Shown here: in pieces, positions 43,067 through 51,988 of the stretch | Position numbering within the stretch: the stretch's first letter is position 1 | Layout of the letters: the number at the start of each line of letters is the position of its first letter | Source of the DNA: Kitasatospora phosalacinea | GTDB taxonomy: Bacteria; Actinomycetota; Actinomycetes; Streptomycetales; Streptomycetaceae | NCBI RefSeq assembly: GCF_000716545.1 | Contig: NZ_JNWZ01000033.1 | Location: 67,033 to 131,032, forward strand | Reading direction: 5' to 3' | Length of the DNA: 64,000 nt | Notes under the pieces: generated by a model | Seen by the model: only the letters and a program-made list of their open reading frames with translations | Told to the model about the DNA's origin: nothing | The model's database searches: none | Translations under genes and position numbers: made by a program

Positions 43067-43828
43067 TCAGCGGGCGGCCATCCGCAGCGCGCCGTCCATC
43101 CGGATGGTCTCGCCGTTCAGGTAGTCGTGCTCGGCGACCATCGCGACCAGCCGGGCGTACTCCTCCGGGCGGGCCAGCCGCTGCGGGAAGGTCACCGTCG
43201 CGGCCAGGCCGGAGCGGACCTCCTCGGAGAAGCCCGCCATCATCGGGGTGTCGACGATGCCGGGGGCGATGGTGACCACCCGGATCCCGTACTGCGCCAG
43301 GTCCCGGGCCGCCGTGATGGTCATCCCGGCCACGCCCGCCTTGGACGCCGCGTACGCGATCTGCCCGACCTGGCCCTCGAAGGCCGCGATGGACGCGGTG
43401 TTGACCACCAGCCCGCGCTGTCCGGCCCCGTCCGGTTCCTGCGCCGACATCGCCTCCGCGGCCAGCCGCATCACGTTGAAGGTGCCGACCAGGTTGACGT
43501 TCAGCACGCCGCGGAACAGGTCCAGGTCGTGCGGGCCGCGTCGGCCCACCACCCGCGCCGACGGGGCGACGCCCGCGCAGCTGACCGCCAGCCGCAGCGG
43601 ACGGCCGCCGGCGGCGACCCGTTCCAGTGCCTCGCGCACCGGCCGCTCCTCGGTGACGTCCGCCCCGATCAGGGTGACGCCGTCCGGCTGCGCGGGGGCG
43701 GACTCCACGGCCTTGGGCAGGTCGAGGCCGTACACGGTGGCGCCGAGCGAGGCCAGGTGGGCGGCGGTGGCCGCGCCCAGGCCGGAGGCGGCGCCGGTGA
43801 CCAGGGCGGCGGTGCCGGAGAGCTGCAT
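43067..43828 (-). CDS. 3-hydroxyacyl-CoA dehydrogenase type II (SDR)
   Basis: This 253-residue SDR resembles HSD17B10-type 3-hydroxyacyl-CoA dehydrogenases: TGAASGLGAATA, VNTASIAAFEGQVGQIAYAASKAG (Ser, Tyr, Lys) and PGIVDTPMM. It would oxidise 3-hydroxyacyl-CoA in fatty-acid or branched-chain amino-acid breakdown. The gene follows the acyl-CoA dehydrogenase by 32 bp, so both are probably one operon under the divergent TetR regulator. Confidence 0.9.
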   Translation of the reverse strand: MQLSGTAALVTGAASGLGAATAAHLASLGATVYGLDLPKAVESAPAQPDGVTLIGADVTEERPVREALERVAAGGRPLRLAVSCAGVAPSARVVGRRGPHDLDLFRGVLNVNLVGTFNVMRLAAEAMSAQEPDGAGQRGLVVNTASIAAFEGQVGQIAYAASKAGVAGMTITAARDLAQYGIRVVTIAPGIVDTPMMAGFSEEVRSGLAATVTFPQRLARPEEYARLVAMVAEHDYLNGETIRMDGALRMAAR

Positions 43829-43860
43829 GGTGGAACGTCCTTCCGGAACAGGGGGTCGGG

Positions 43861-45003
43861 TCAGTGGGTGGCGAACTGGCGGCTGATCACCAGTCGCTGG
43901 ATCTGGTTGGTGCCCTCGAAGATCTGCATGATCTTGGCCTCGCGCATGTAGCGCTCGACCGGGAAGTCCCGGGTGTAGCCGTAGCCGCCCAGCACCTGCA
44001 CCGCGTCGGTGGTGACCTTCATCGCGGCGTCGGTGGCGACCAGCTTGGCGACGCTGGCCTGTCGGCTGAACGGGCGGCCCAGGTCGCGGCGGCGGGCCGC
44101 GTCCAGGTAGGTGGCGCGGGCCGAGTCGACGGCGGCGGCCATGTCGGCGAGCAGGAAGCCCAGGCCCTGGTGGTCGACGATCCGGCGGCCGAAGGTGGTG
44201 CGCTCGTTGGCGTACGCGACGGCGTGGTCCAGCGCGGCCTGGGCCAGCCCGGTGGCGCAGGCCGCGATGCCCAGTCGGCCCGAGTCGAGCGCGGAGAACG
44301 CGATCGGCAGGCCCTGGCCCTCGGCGCCGATCAGCCGGTCGCGCTCCAGCAGCGCGCCGTCCCAGTAGGCGGCGGTGGTCGGTACCGCGTTCAGGCCCAT
44401 CTTCTCCTCCGGCGGGCCGAAGGTCAGGCCCTCGACCCGTCCGGGCGCCAGGAAGCAGGACACCCCGTGCGGGCCGGGCGCGGTGCGGGCGAACAGCGCG
44501 TAGAAGTCGGCCTTGCCGCCGTGGGTGATCCACGCCTTGGTGCCGGTGATCCGGTACCCCTGCTCCACCGGCTCGGCCCGGCAGGTCAGCGCCGCCGCGT
44601 CCGAGCCCGCGTTCGGCTCGGACAGGCTGTAGCCGCCCACCAGCTCGCCCGCCAGCATCCGGGGCAGCCAGCGCTCCCGCTGCTCGGGCGTGCCGTAGGC
44701 GGTCAGCGGGTGGCAGGCCAGGGTGTGCACGCTGGTGGCCACCGCGACGGCCGCCCAGCGGGACGCCAGCTCCTCCAGCACCTGCAGGTACACCTCGTAC
44801 GGCTGCCCGCCGCCGCCGAACTCCTCCGGGTACGGCAGGCCCAGCAGCCCCGCCTGCCCGAGCAGCGCGAACAGCCCTTCCGGGTAGCGCTCCTCCTTCT
44901 CGTGGGAGGCGACCTTGGTCGCGAGCTCCCGATCGGCGAGATCACGGGTCAGCGCGATCAGGTCCGCGGCTTCCTCGGTGGGCAGCAAGCGATCCACGGC
45001 CAT
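43861..45003 (-). CDS. acyl-CoA dehydrogenase
   Basis: This 380-residue flavoenzyme has the standard ACAD motifs: YSLSEPNAGSDAAAL, GTKAWITHGG, and catalytic Glu in QIFEGTNQIQRLVISR. It introduces a double bond into acyl-CoA. Length and motifs are normal. The start at 45003 lies just downstream of a palindrome, so a TetR-family repressor probably controls it. Confidence 0.93.
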   Translation of the reverse strand: MAVDRLLPTEEAADLIALTRDLADRELATKVASHEKEERYPEGLFALLGQAGLLGLPYPEEFGGGGQPYEVYLQVLEELASRWAAVAVATSVHTLACHPLTAYGTPEQRERWLPRMLAGELVGGYSLSEPNAGSDAAALTCRAEPVEQGYRITGTKAWITHGGKADFYALFARTAPGPHGVSCFLAPGRVEGLTFGPPEEKMGLNAVPTTAAYWDGALLERDRLIGAEGQGLPIAFSALDSGRLGIAACATGLAQAALDHAVAYANERTTFGRRIVDHQGLGFLLADMAAAVDSARATYLDAARRRDLGRPFSRQASVAKLVATDAAMKVTTDAVQVLGGYGYTRDFPVERYMREAKIMQIFEGTNQIQRLVISRQFATH

Positions 45004-45014
45004 GTTCCGGCTCC

Positions 45015-45045
45015 AAGCGGTACGCGAAGCGGTACGTCAGTACCG
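45015..45045. promoter_or_regulatory. TetR-type operator with direct repeats
   Basis: CGGTACGTCAGTACCG (45030-45045) is a palindrome with arms CGGTAC and GTACCG around four bases. AAGCGGTACG occurs at 45015 and again at 45027, a 12-bp spacing, so the site overlaps a direct repeat. It is 12 to 42 bp upstream of the acyl-CoA dehydrogenase ATG and in the divergent region with the TetR gene. Confidence 0.6.
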
Positions 45046-45162
45046 GTCAGCGTAGCGCAGGGTGCCCCGGCGCGGGGAGGGGACGGCATCGGGCAGCCGG
45101 CGGGGAGGGGCCCGGTACGGGCGAGCAGCGGCCCGGTCGGGGCCGACTGTCATACTGGCCGG

Positions 45163-45759
45163 GTGATCGACCGCGCAACCGCCCCCCAGCCCACCGGACG
45201 GGGCGCAGCGCGCCGCAGCGCGCTCTTCGAGGAACTGGTGGCGCTGTTCGTGGCCGAGGGCTTCGCCCACTTCACCCTGGACGACCTGGCCGCCCGCCTG
45301 CACTGCTCCAAGCGCACCCTGTACGGCCTGGCCGGCTCGAAGGAGCAGCTGGTCCGCGCGGCCGTGGTGCACTTCTTCCGGGAGGCCACCGCCCGGGTCG
45401 GCGCCGCCCTGGCCGCCGAGACCGACCCGGCCGCCCGGCTGGCCGCCTACCTGCGCGCGGTCTCCGCCGAACTCGCCCCCGGCTCGGCCCGGTTCTTCGA
45501 CGACCTGGCCGCCTTCGAACCCGCCGCCGAGGTCTACGGCCGCAACACCGGGGCCGCCGCCCGCCAGATCCAGCAGCTGATCGACGACGGCGTCGCGGCC
45601 GGCGCCTTCCGCGAGACGCACGTGGCCTTCGCCGCGGACGTGATCAGCTCGGTGATGGTGCGCATCCAGCAGCGCCGGGTCGCCGAGGCCACCGGCCTGG
45701 CCGACGCCGAGGCGTACGGCCACCTCGCCGAACTGCTGCTGCACGGCCTGCTGCGCTGA
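45163..45759 (+). CDS. TetR-family transcriptional regulator
   Basis: This 198-residue regulator has the TetR helix-turn-helix (FTLDDLAARLHCSKRTLYGLAGSKEQLV) at about 33-60 and a ligand-binding C-terminal domain. It is divergent from the acyl-CoA dehydrogenase operon and probably controls it through the palindrome at 45030. GTG 45163 has no ribosome site; CATACT ends 6 bases before it, so the mRNA is probably leaderless. Confidence 0.9.
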   Translation: MIDRATAPQPTGRGAARRSALFEELVALFVAEGFAHFTLDDLAARLHCSKRTLYGLAGSKEQLVRAAVVHFFREATARVGAALAAETDPAARLAAYLRAVSAELAPGSARFFDDLAAFEPAAEVYGRNTGAAARQIQQLIDDGVAAGAFRETHVAFAADVISSVMVRIQQRRVAEATGLADAEAYGHLAELLLHGLLR

Positions 45760-45760
45760 A

Positions 45761-45780
45761 CCCGGGCGGACCGGCCCGGG
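45761..45780. terminator. hairpin between convergent genes
   Basis: CCCGGGC (45761-45767) and GCCCGGG (45774-45780) with a 6-base loop lie between the TetR stop and the zinc-ribbon gene. Confidence 0.6.
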
Positions 45781-45787
45781 GCGGAGG

Positions 45788-45946
45788 TCAGCCCTCCCGC
45801 GCGGCCACCGGGTCGGGCGCCGAGCCGTCCTCCTCGACCGCCGGCGGATCGCACAGCGGGCAGCGGCCGTCCTCGCGGACCCTGCCGCACTCCTCGCAGA
45901 CCAGGTTCAGGAAGCAGGCGGGCTCGCCGCCCTCGGTGTGTTCCAT
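45788..45946 (-). CDS. small zinc-ribbon protein, 52 aa
   Basis: The ORF starts at ATG 45946 and encodes a 52-residue protein with two Cys pairs, CEECG and CPLC, spaced like a rubredoxin-type zinc ribbon, followed by an acidic tail. Similar very small proteins occur in many Streptomyces. It may bind zinc or iron; nothing more is known. Confidence 0.65.
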   Translation of the reverse strand: MEHTEGGEPACFLNLVCEECGRVREDGRCPLCDPPAVEEDGSAPDPVAAREG

Positions 45947-46126
45947 GCCCCCAGTGTGCCGCGCCCCCCGTCACCCCGGAACTCGTCACCGAATCGTCCT
46001 TTCGGATGGTCCGACCCATGTCCGCCGCACGGGTTCTTGCCCGCGCGCGGCGGTGCGCCGCCACCCCTCACCCGCGAGAACGGTCGATCCTGCCGGGAGT
46101 TGACGACGACGGGAGGCGGTTGAACG

Positions 46127-46660
46127 GTGAGCATCGGTCGGCGCGGTTGGTGGCGCATCGGCATCGCGGCCGCATTGTGCGTGGCCGGGACCGGAACGGC
46201 GGCGGTGGCGTCCGGAGTGGCGCCGCTCGGCGGACGCGCGCAGGTCGGCGCGGACGAGCAGCGGGCCCCGGACGGCGAGGACGGCCTGCAGGTGGTGAAC
46301 GTGACCGTGGACCGCACCGGGGTGCGCGGCCTCACCGTGGTGCGGGCCCTGGTGGCCAACCTCGGCCCGAACGAGACCAGCCGGAACTTCAAGACCACGG
46401 TGCGGCTGCCCAAGCGCGTCACGGTGGAGGGCAGGGTCTTCCCCGACAACTGCCAGTACGACGACGCGCGGCGCGAGTTGACCTGCGACTTCCGCAAGGG
46501 CCTGACGCTGCGCCGCACCGCGACGGTGCTCCTCCCGCTGCGGATCGCGGACGACGTCCGGGCCGGTGAGCGGCTGTCCGGCGGCGCGGTCTCCGTCCTG
46601 GACCCGGACCGCCCCACCCGGACCGTCCCGACCCGCGCGTTCACCATCGACGTCGAGTAG
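46127..46660 (+). CDS. secreted protein with Ig-like/DUF11-like domain
   Basis: This 177-residue protein has a signal peptide (RRGWWRIGIAAALCVAGTGTAAVASG) and a beta-rich domain with VVRALVANLGPNETSRNFKTT, which resembles CARDB/DUF11 repeats. Two Cys (NCQYDD, LTCDF) could form a disulfide. It is a cell-surface or secreted protein of unknown role. GTG start with GGGAGG upstream. Confidence 0.7.
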   Translation: MSIGRRGWWRIGIAAALCVAGTGTAAVASGVAPLGGRAQVGADEQRAPDGEDGLQVVNVTVDRTGVRGLTVVRALVANLGPNETSRNFKTTVRLPKRVTVEGRVFPDNCQYDDARRELTCDFRKGLTLRRTATVLLPLRIADDVRAGERLSGGAVSVLDPDRPTRTVPTRAFTIDVE

Positions 46661-46735
46661 CCCGGTGCCAGGCAGCCGCCGTCCGGCCTCCCCGTTCCTC
46701 CCGTCTCTCCCGTTTCGACGGCCGATCGGAGCTCC

Positions 46736-47848
46736 GTGTCCCTGCCCCGCCGCGTAGCGCTGTTGTCGCTGCTGCTCGTCGTACCGCTGCTGCCCGCCGC
46801 GCCGGCCTCCGCCGCGCCGCGGATCCAGCAGCGCAGCCTCGCCCCCACCAGCGCCCTGCCGGACACGCCGGTCGCGGCGACGCTCTCGGTCGGCTCGCTC
46901 TCCACCTGCGTCACCGTCGACGAACTCGGCGTCGGGGTGCGGGACGCCGACCAGCAGAACCTGGACTTCCCCGGCGCCGCCGCCGACGTGCGGATCTGCC
47001 CGGAGGGGTACGTCCTGACCACGGCCGCCCGGAGCTTCCCCGAGGGCACCTACACCGAGTTCGGCTGGTACCGGACCGGCACCGAGTACCACAACCTGCC
47101 GAGCAAGACGCTGACCGTCAGCAAGTCCGTCACCCCGCCGTCCCCGCCGCCGGTCCCCGCCGGCCGGCTGGTGTTCGACGAGAACTTCACCGACCCGCCG
47201 CAGCTCGGCACCACCTGGAACGCCACCACCGCCAGCGCGTACCGGTACGGCAACCACAACCCGGACGACGACAAGCTCGACTGGCTGCAGCCCGGCGCGC
47301 TGAGCACCCGCGACGGCGCCAACACCTTCACCGCCACCTCCGGCGCCAACCGGCTGGAGAACGGCAAGCAGTCCTGGGACACCGGGCTGCTCACCACCGA
47401 GAACACCCAGCAGGGCTTCCAGGTCCGTCCCGGCGACTACGCGGAGGTCCGGCTGCAACTGCCCAGCGGGTACGGCGCCTGGCCCGCGCTGTGGACGTGG
47501 AAGGACAGCGGCAACGAGATCGACTCCTTCGAGTACCACCCGGACAACCCGAACCTGCTGGAGCTCTCCAACCGGATCAACAGCGCCGGCACCTACTACA
47601 CCGACGCCGACGAGATCCACCCCGGCGCCTGGGTCACCATCGGCGTCCACTACGGGGCGTACAACAACGACTGGTACGTCAACCACAAGCTGGTGTTCTC
47701 CGACCACACCGGCACCGGCCCGAACTGGAGCGCCTACCTGATCCTCAACCTGTCGATCTGCGCGGGCTCCTGGCACCCCTCGCCGACCGACGACAACGCG
47801 ATCAGCACGGCCGCGGACTACCTGCGGGTGTGGCGCCCCCGGGCCTGA
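46736..47848 (+). CDS. secreted GH16-like glucanase
   Basis: This 370-residue protein has a signal peptide (LLSLLLVVPLLPAAPASA), an N-terminal domain of about 110 residues with two Cys, a Pro linker (PPSPPPVPAG) and a C-terminal jelly-roll with WPALWTWKDSGNEIDSFEY, in which E, D and E fit the GH16 ExDxxE pattern. The GH16 family cuts beta-1,3 or beta-1,3-1,4 glucans. GGAG lies 5 bases before the GTG. Whether the enzyme is active is not certain, but the motif is intact. Confidence 0.75.
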   Translation: MSLPRRVALLSLLLVVPLLPAAPASAAPRIQQRSLAPTSALPDTPVAATLSVGSLSTCVTVDELGVGVRDADQQNLDFPGAAADVRICPEGYVLTTAARSFPEGTYTEFGWYRTGTEYHNLPSKTLTVSKSVTPPSPPPVPAGRLVFDENFTDPPQLGTTWNATTASAYRYGNHNPDDDKLDWLQPGALSTRDGANTFTATSGANRLENGKQSWDTGLLTTENTQQGFQVRPGDYAEVRLQLPSGYGAWPALWTWKDSGNEIDSFEYHPDNPNLLELSNRINSAGTYYTDADEIHPGAWVTIGVHYGAYNNDWYVNHKLVFSDHTGTGPNWSAYLILNLSICAGSWHPSPTDDNAISTAADYLRVWRPRA

Positions 47849-48133
47849 GCGAGGCGCGCACCCCGCCCGCCCGGAGCAGGACTGGCCCCGGCGCGGGACG
47901 TTCGTATCCGCAACCGAACGGTGGTGCACGCCAACGGACTTGACCCGGCCCCGGTATCGTCGACCCGACGACCGGGGCCGTCCGGCGGCATCCACGGGGG
48001 ACGGAGCCTGACGCCCGGCAGGCCCGCCGCCGATCACCGTTATGGAGTCTTTACCTTCAGGGCGAGACCTCCCGGGGCGCCTGCGGCGTGTCTTCAGGGC
48101 GTCGACGAAACACCTTTCCATCCGGGGGACCAC

Positions 48134-48652
48134 ATGACCGAGGAGCTCGGCTTCGACGAGTTCGCGGCCAGCCGGGCACGCCGCCTGTTCCACCTGGCGT
48201 ACCTGATGTGCGGGGACTGGCACCAGGCCCAGGACCTGGTGCAGACCGCGCTGTCCAAGCTCTACCCGGTCTGGGGGCGATTGCGGCGCGCCGACGGCGA
48301 GGTGGGCATCGACGCGTACGCCCGCAAGGTGCTGCTGCGCTGCTACCTCTCCCACCGGCGGCTGCGGCGCTCCAGCGAGCTCGCGGTCGACGCGTTCCCC
48401 GAAGAGCCGTCGATCGGCACCCACGAGGGCAGTTCGGCCGCCCTGCGGCTCACCCTGATCGCCGCGCTGCGCCAACTGCCGCCCCGCAACCGGGTGGCCG
48501 TGGCGCTCCGCTACCTGGAGGACTACAGCCTGGAGGAGACCGCGGAGGCGATGGGCATCACCGTCAGCGCGGTCAAGAGCCTCAACACCCGTTCGATGGT
48601 CCGCCTGCGCGCCATCCTCGGCCCCGACCGGACCCTGCTGCTCCAGGACTGA
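48134..48652 (+). CDS. SigE-family (ECF-type) RNA polymerase sigma factor
   Basis: This 172-residue sigma-70 factor has region 2 (RRLFHLAYLMCGDWHQAQDLVQTALSKLYPVW) and region 4 (LRQLPPRNRVAVALRYLEDYSLEETAEAMGITVSAVKSLNTRSM). The SigE subfamily of actinobacteria typically pairs with a membrane protein encoded next to it, as here (48717). GGGGGAC precedes the ATG. Its promoter and targets are not visible in the window. Confidence 0.9.
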   Translation: MTEELGFDEFAASRARRLFHLAYLMCGDWHQAQDLVQTALSKLYPVWGRLRRADGEVGIDAYARKVLLRCYLSHRRLRRSSELAVDAFPEEPSIGTHEGSSAALRLTLIAALRQLPPRNRVAVALRYLEDYSLEETAEAMGITVSAVKSLNTRSMVRLRAILGPDRTLLLQD

Positions 48653-48716
48653 CCCGGCCCCGCCGCACCCGCCCGACCCGCGCGACACCACCTGCCAGTA
48701 CGGAAGGCATCGGAAC

Positions 48717-49703
48717 TTGGACCCGGACCTGGACCTGGAGCTCTCCGACCTGATGGAGACGAGCGTCAAGGACCTGTGCGTGCCCGTCGCGGTGATCGTC
48801 GCCGAGAGCGAACGGCGCGGCCGTCGCAGGCAGTTGGTCCGGCGGCTGCGGATGGCCGGAACGGCGGCGGCCGTCGCCGCCGTCGCGCTCGGGGGGGCCA
48901 ACCTCGGCCTGCCGCTGGTCGAGGCCGGCCCGCGGCCCGCCACCGGCATCGCCCCGGCCGGCTCCCCGCCCGCGCCCGCGCCCTCGCCCCCCGCGTCGCC
49001 CTCGCCTTCCGACTCACCCGCCGTCTCCGCCTCGCGGACTCCGTCCGTTCCGGACGCCTCGCCCAGCTCGTCCGCGACCGCCGTCTCGGCGCGGCCACTG
49101 CCGCTGGAGGCGGCCCCCCCGCTGGGCCGGCCCGCTCCCAGCGGGAAGCTCACCGAGAAGGGCCGGCTGAACTTCGACGTCCTCAACGTGCTGGATGACC
49201 TGGAGGCGATGCAGCCGGGCATCAAGGCGAACGCCCGCCAGAGTTGGGGCCCGGACGCGGCGGGGCAGTTGTACCTGCTCTACCAGGGGCCGGGCCGCAG
49301 CAAGGGCGCCCTGCAGCTGTCGGTCCGCCAGGCGGACCGGCTCTTCCCGGTGGGGAGCGTCCAACTCTCCGAGCTGCAGAGCCAGTTCCGGTGCGGCAAG
49401 GACAGCGGCACCGCCGGCAACCACCAGGAGATGTGCACCTACGGTTTCCTGCCCGACGGGAGTTGGGAGATGGTCGAGGCGAACGACGCCATGACCCCCG
49501 GCGTCTACGGCTACCACGTCGCCGTGTGGCGGCCCAGCGGCCTGGTCGTCGAGTTCACCGAGTACTGCGGGAGGATCGACAACCGGGGCGTGGTCGTCAA
49601 GGACAACCAGAGCGAGTTGCCCTTCGACCTCACCACCTGGCGCGCCTTCGCCGAGAGCCCGAGCTGGGAGTACTACCAGCCGGTGAACGTCGAGGCGCGG
49701 TGA
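48717..49703 (+). CDS. membrane-anchored partner of the sigma factor
   Basis: This 328-residue protein has a cytoplasmic N-terminal part (about 1-45), one membrane segment (MAGTAAAVAAVALGGANLGL), a Pro/Ser/Ala-rich linker and an extracellular domain with two Cys (FRCGKD, EMCTYG). It follows the SigE-type gene, which suggests an anti-sigma-like or accessory role; no ZAS-type zinc motif is seen. The start is TTG 48717 with GGAAGG upstream. Confidence 0.65.
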   Translation: MDPDLDLELSDLMETSVKDLCVPVAVIVAESERRGRRRQLVRRLRMAGTAAAVAAVALGGANLGLPLVEAGPRPATGIAPAGSPPAPAPSPPASPSPSDSPAVSASRTPSVPDASPSSSATAVSARPLPLEAAPPLGRPAPSGKLTEKGRLNFDVLNVLDDLEAMQPGIKANARQSWGPDAAGQLYLLYQGPGRSKGALQLSVRQADRLFPVGSVQLSELQSQFRCGKDSGTAGNHQEMCTYGFLPDGSWEMVEANDAMTPGVYGYHVAVWRPSGLVVEFTEYCGRIDNRGVVVKDNQSELPFDLTTWRAFAESPSWEYYQPVNVEAR

Positions 49704-49794
49704 CCCCCGCCGCCCCGCCGCCGGGAGCGGCCCCCGCCGCGGCGGACTTGTCCGACTCCCGGTCGGCCCCCGGCCGAACGCGTAGGGTGGCCGG

Positions 49795-51948
49795 GTGAGC
49801 GAGCAGACGCACAACGTGGTCGGCGGCCAGGCCCGGGTGGACAACCTGGTGCAGGCCCACCGCATCGACACCGTCAACGTCCACCAGGCGAGGGTCCTGG
49901 TCCACCACCCCTCCTTCGAACTCCCGCCGGAGAGCGCCCACTTCGTCGACCGGACGGACGAACAGCTCCGGATCGCCGCCGCCGCCGTCCCGGACGGCGA
50001 CGGCACCCGCCCCCGGATCCTCACCGTCAGCGGCCTCGGCGGCGTCGGCAAGACCGCCCTGTGCGTCCGGGCCGGCCACCGGCTCGCCGAGCACTACCCC
50101 GACGGCGCGTACTACCTCGACCTGGACGAGCACCGGCGCGACGGCCTGCCCGACCTCGCCGCCCTCCTCACCGACCTGCTGCGCTCGCTCGGCGTCGAAC
50201 AGGAGTGGCTGCGCCGCGACTTCCGCGGCCTGGTCCGCCAGTTCTGGGACCGCACCCGGGGCAAGCGCCTGCTCCTGGTGATCGACAACGTCCGCGGCGC
50301 CGCCGAGGCCGAACCGCTGCTGCCCGCCTCCGCCCGCAGCCTGGTCCTGGTCACCAGCCACGGCCCGCTGTACGACCTCGACCCGGCCGCCGAGGAGGTC
50401 GCGCTCGCCCCGCTCGGCACCGAGCACACCGTCGAACTGCTGCGCCTGCTCCTCGACGGGCGGCACCCGGCCGACGCCGACCCCGCCGCCGTCCGGGCCC
50501 TCGCCGCCGCCTGCGCCGGACTGCCCAAGGCCGCCGAGGTGGCCGGCGGACTCGCCCGCAAGTACCCGCACCGCGGCCTGGCCGCACTCGCCGAACGGCT
50601 CACCACCGAGCTGCACGACCGGGGGAGCGCGCCCGTGGAAGCCGTCTGGGACGCCGCCCACGCCGAACTCGACCCCGCCGCCGCCCGGTTGTACCACCTG
50701 CTGCCCGAGTGCCCCGGCCCGTTCGTGGTCCTGCCCACCGCCGCCGCCCTGCTCGGCCTCGACCTGCTCGACACCGAGGACGCCCTCTCCGCGCTCCGCG
50801 CCGCCGGCCTGCTCGACTACCGCTCCGGCGGCTACCGCCAGCACGCCCTGGTCCGCGCCCACGCCCGCCGCGCCGCCCGCGCCGCCGACCCCCGGGGCGC
50901 CGAACGCGCCGCCGCCCGCGTCCGCCTGCTGCACTGGCTGCGCCGCCAGACCGCCCGCGCCGACCTGCTGATCGCCGGCCCCCGCGCCACCGTCCAGGCC
51001 GAGCTGCCCCCGCTGCCCGGCGTCCCCGACGCCGACCTCGGCACCGCCAGGGCCGACGCGCTGCGCTGGATGGAGGCCAACCGGCACGTCCTGTACGGCG
51101 CGGTCGGCCTCGCCCACGACAGCGGCCGCGACGAGGACGCCGTCGCGCTCGCCGAATCGCTGTGGACGCACTTCCTCGACCACCCCCGGTACGCCGACGC
51201 CACCGGCGCCTTCCGCACCGCCGTGGCCGCCGCCGACCGCACCGGACGGCTGCCGGCCCGGGTCCGCACCCGCAGCATGCTGGCCCGCCCGCTCTGGGAA
51301 CAGGGCCACTTCGCGGAGGCCGCCACCGAACTCCAACAGGCCTGTGCGCTGGCGCAGTTGCTCGACGACTCCGCCGAACACCGCCGGATGGCCGGCTCCG
51401 CGATCGACTTCCGCGGCCAACTCGCCCTGGCCAGGGGCGAATCCGCCCTCCGACAGGGCGAACGGGACGCCGCGCTGGCCGACTTCGCCGCCGCCCGCGC
51501 CGACTTCGCCACCGCCCGCGCCGTCCAGCTCGGCATCGGCAACGCGTACGGCGCCGCCCTGCAGACCTACCAGCTCGCCAAGACCGCGGCCGCCGCCGCC
51601 GACCACCCCGCCGCCGCCGAACTCTTCGCCGCCGCCAGGGCCGAGTTCGCCGCCCTGCCCGGCCGGGAGCGGATGGCCGCCCGCACCGCCTTCGGCCTGG
51701 CCCGGGCCCTGCGCGAACTCGGCCGCTACCGGGAGGCCGAACCCCCGCTCGCCGAAGCCCTGGCGGCCGCCACCGCCCGCGGCTCCAGCCACGACGAGGC
51801 CCGGATCAGCGACGAGTACGCCGAACTCGCCGACCGCACCGGCCGGCCCGAGGACGCCGCCCGCCACCGGGCCCGCGCCGCCGAACTGCGCGCCGAACAC
51901 GGCGGGGAGCACGACGGGGGACCCGGCGGGGAGCCGGACGCCCGGTAG
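49795..51948 (+). CDS. STAND-type NTPase (NB-ARC-like) with TPR repeats
   Basis: This 717-residue protein starts with an N-terminal tag-like motif (HNVVGGQARVDNLVQAHRIDTVNVH) that often prefixes actinobacterial STAND and effector proteins. An NTPase domain follows: P-loop SGLGGVGKT (80-87), Walker B LLLVIDN, and a winged-helix region. The C-terminal half has about six TPR-like helical repeats. Such proteins act as signal-sensing ATPases or defence switches. TAGGGT at 49783-49788 precedes GTG by 6 bases, so the mRNA is leaderless. Confidence 0.85.
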   Translation: MSEQTHNVVGGQARVDNLVQAHRIDTVNVHQARVLVHHPSFELPPESAHFVDRTDEQLRIAAAAVPDGDGTRPRILTVSGLGGVGKTALCVRAGHRLAEHYPDGAYYLDLDEHRRDGLPDLAALLTDLLRSLGVEQEWLRRDFRGLVRQFWDRTRGKRLLLVIDNVRGAAEAEPLLPASARSLVLVTSHGPLYDLDPAAEEVALAPLGTEHTVELLRLLLDGRHPADADPAAVRALAAACAGLPKAAEVAGGLARKYPHRGLAALAERLTTELHDRGSAPVEAVWDAAHAELDPAAARLYHLLPECPGPFVVLPTAAALLGLDLLDTEDALSALRAAGLLDYRSGGYRQHALVRAHARRAARAADPRGAERAAARVRLLHWLRRQTARADLLIAGPRATVQAELPPLPGVPDADLGTARADALRWMEANRHVLYGAVGLAHDSGRDEDAVALAESLWTHFLDHPRYADATGAFRTAVAAADRTGRLPARVRTRSMLARPLWEQGHFAEAATELQQACALAQLLDDSAEHRRMAGSAIDFRGQLALARGESALRQGERDAALADFAAARADFATARAVQLGIGNAYGAALQTYQLAKTAAAAADHPAAAELFAAARAEFAALPGRERMAARTAFGLARALRELGRYREAEPPLAEALAAATARGSSHDEARISDEYAELADRTGRPEDAARHRARAAELRAEHGGEHDGGPGGEPDAR

Positions 51949-51988
51949 CCGGACGCCCAGTAGCCGGACGCCCGGCGGCCCCCGGGGC

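Noticed and set aside
40184..43828. SDR genes as ketoreductases of the biosynthetic cluster
   Set aside because: They are 15 kb beyond the cluster terminator, in other orientations and next to catabolic or unrelated genes.
48717..49703. Zinc-binding anti-sigma factor
   Set aside because: No HxxxCxxC motif is present in the cytoplasmic part; only the gene context suggests an anti-sigma role.
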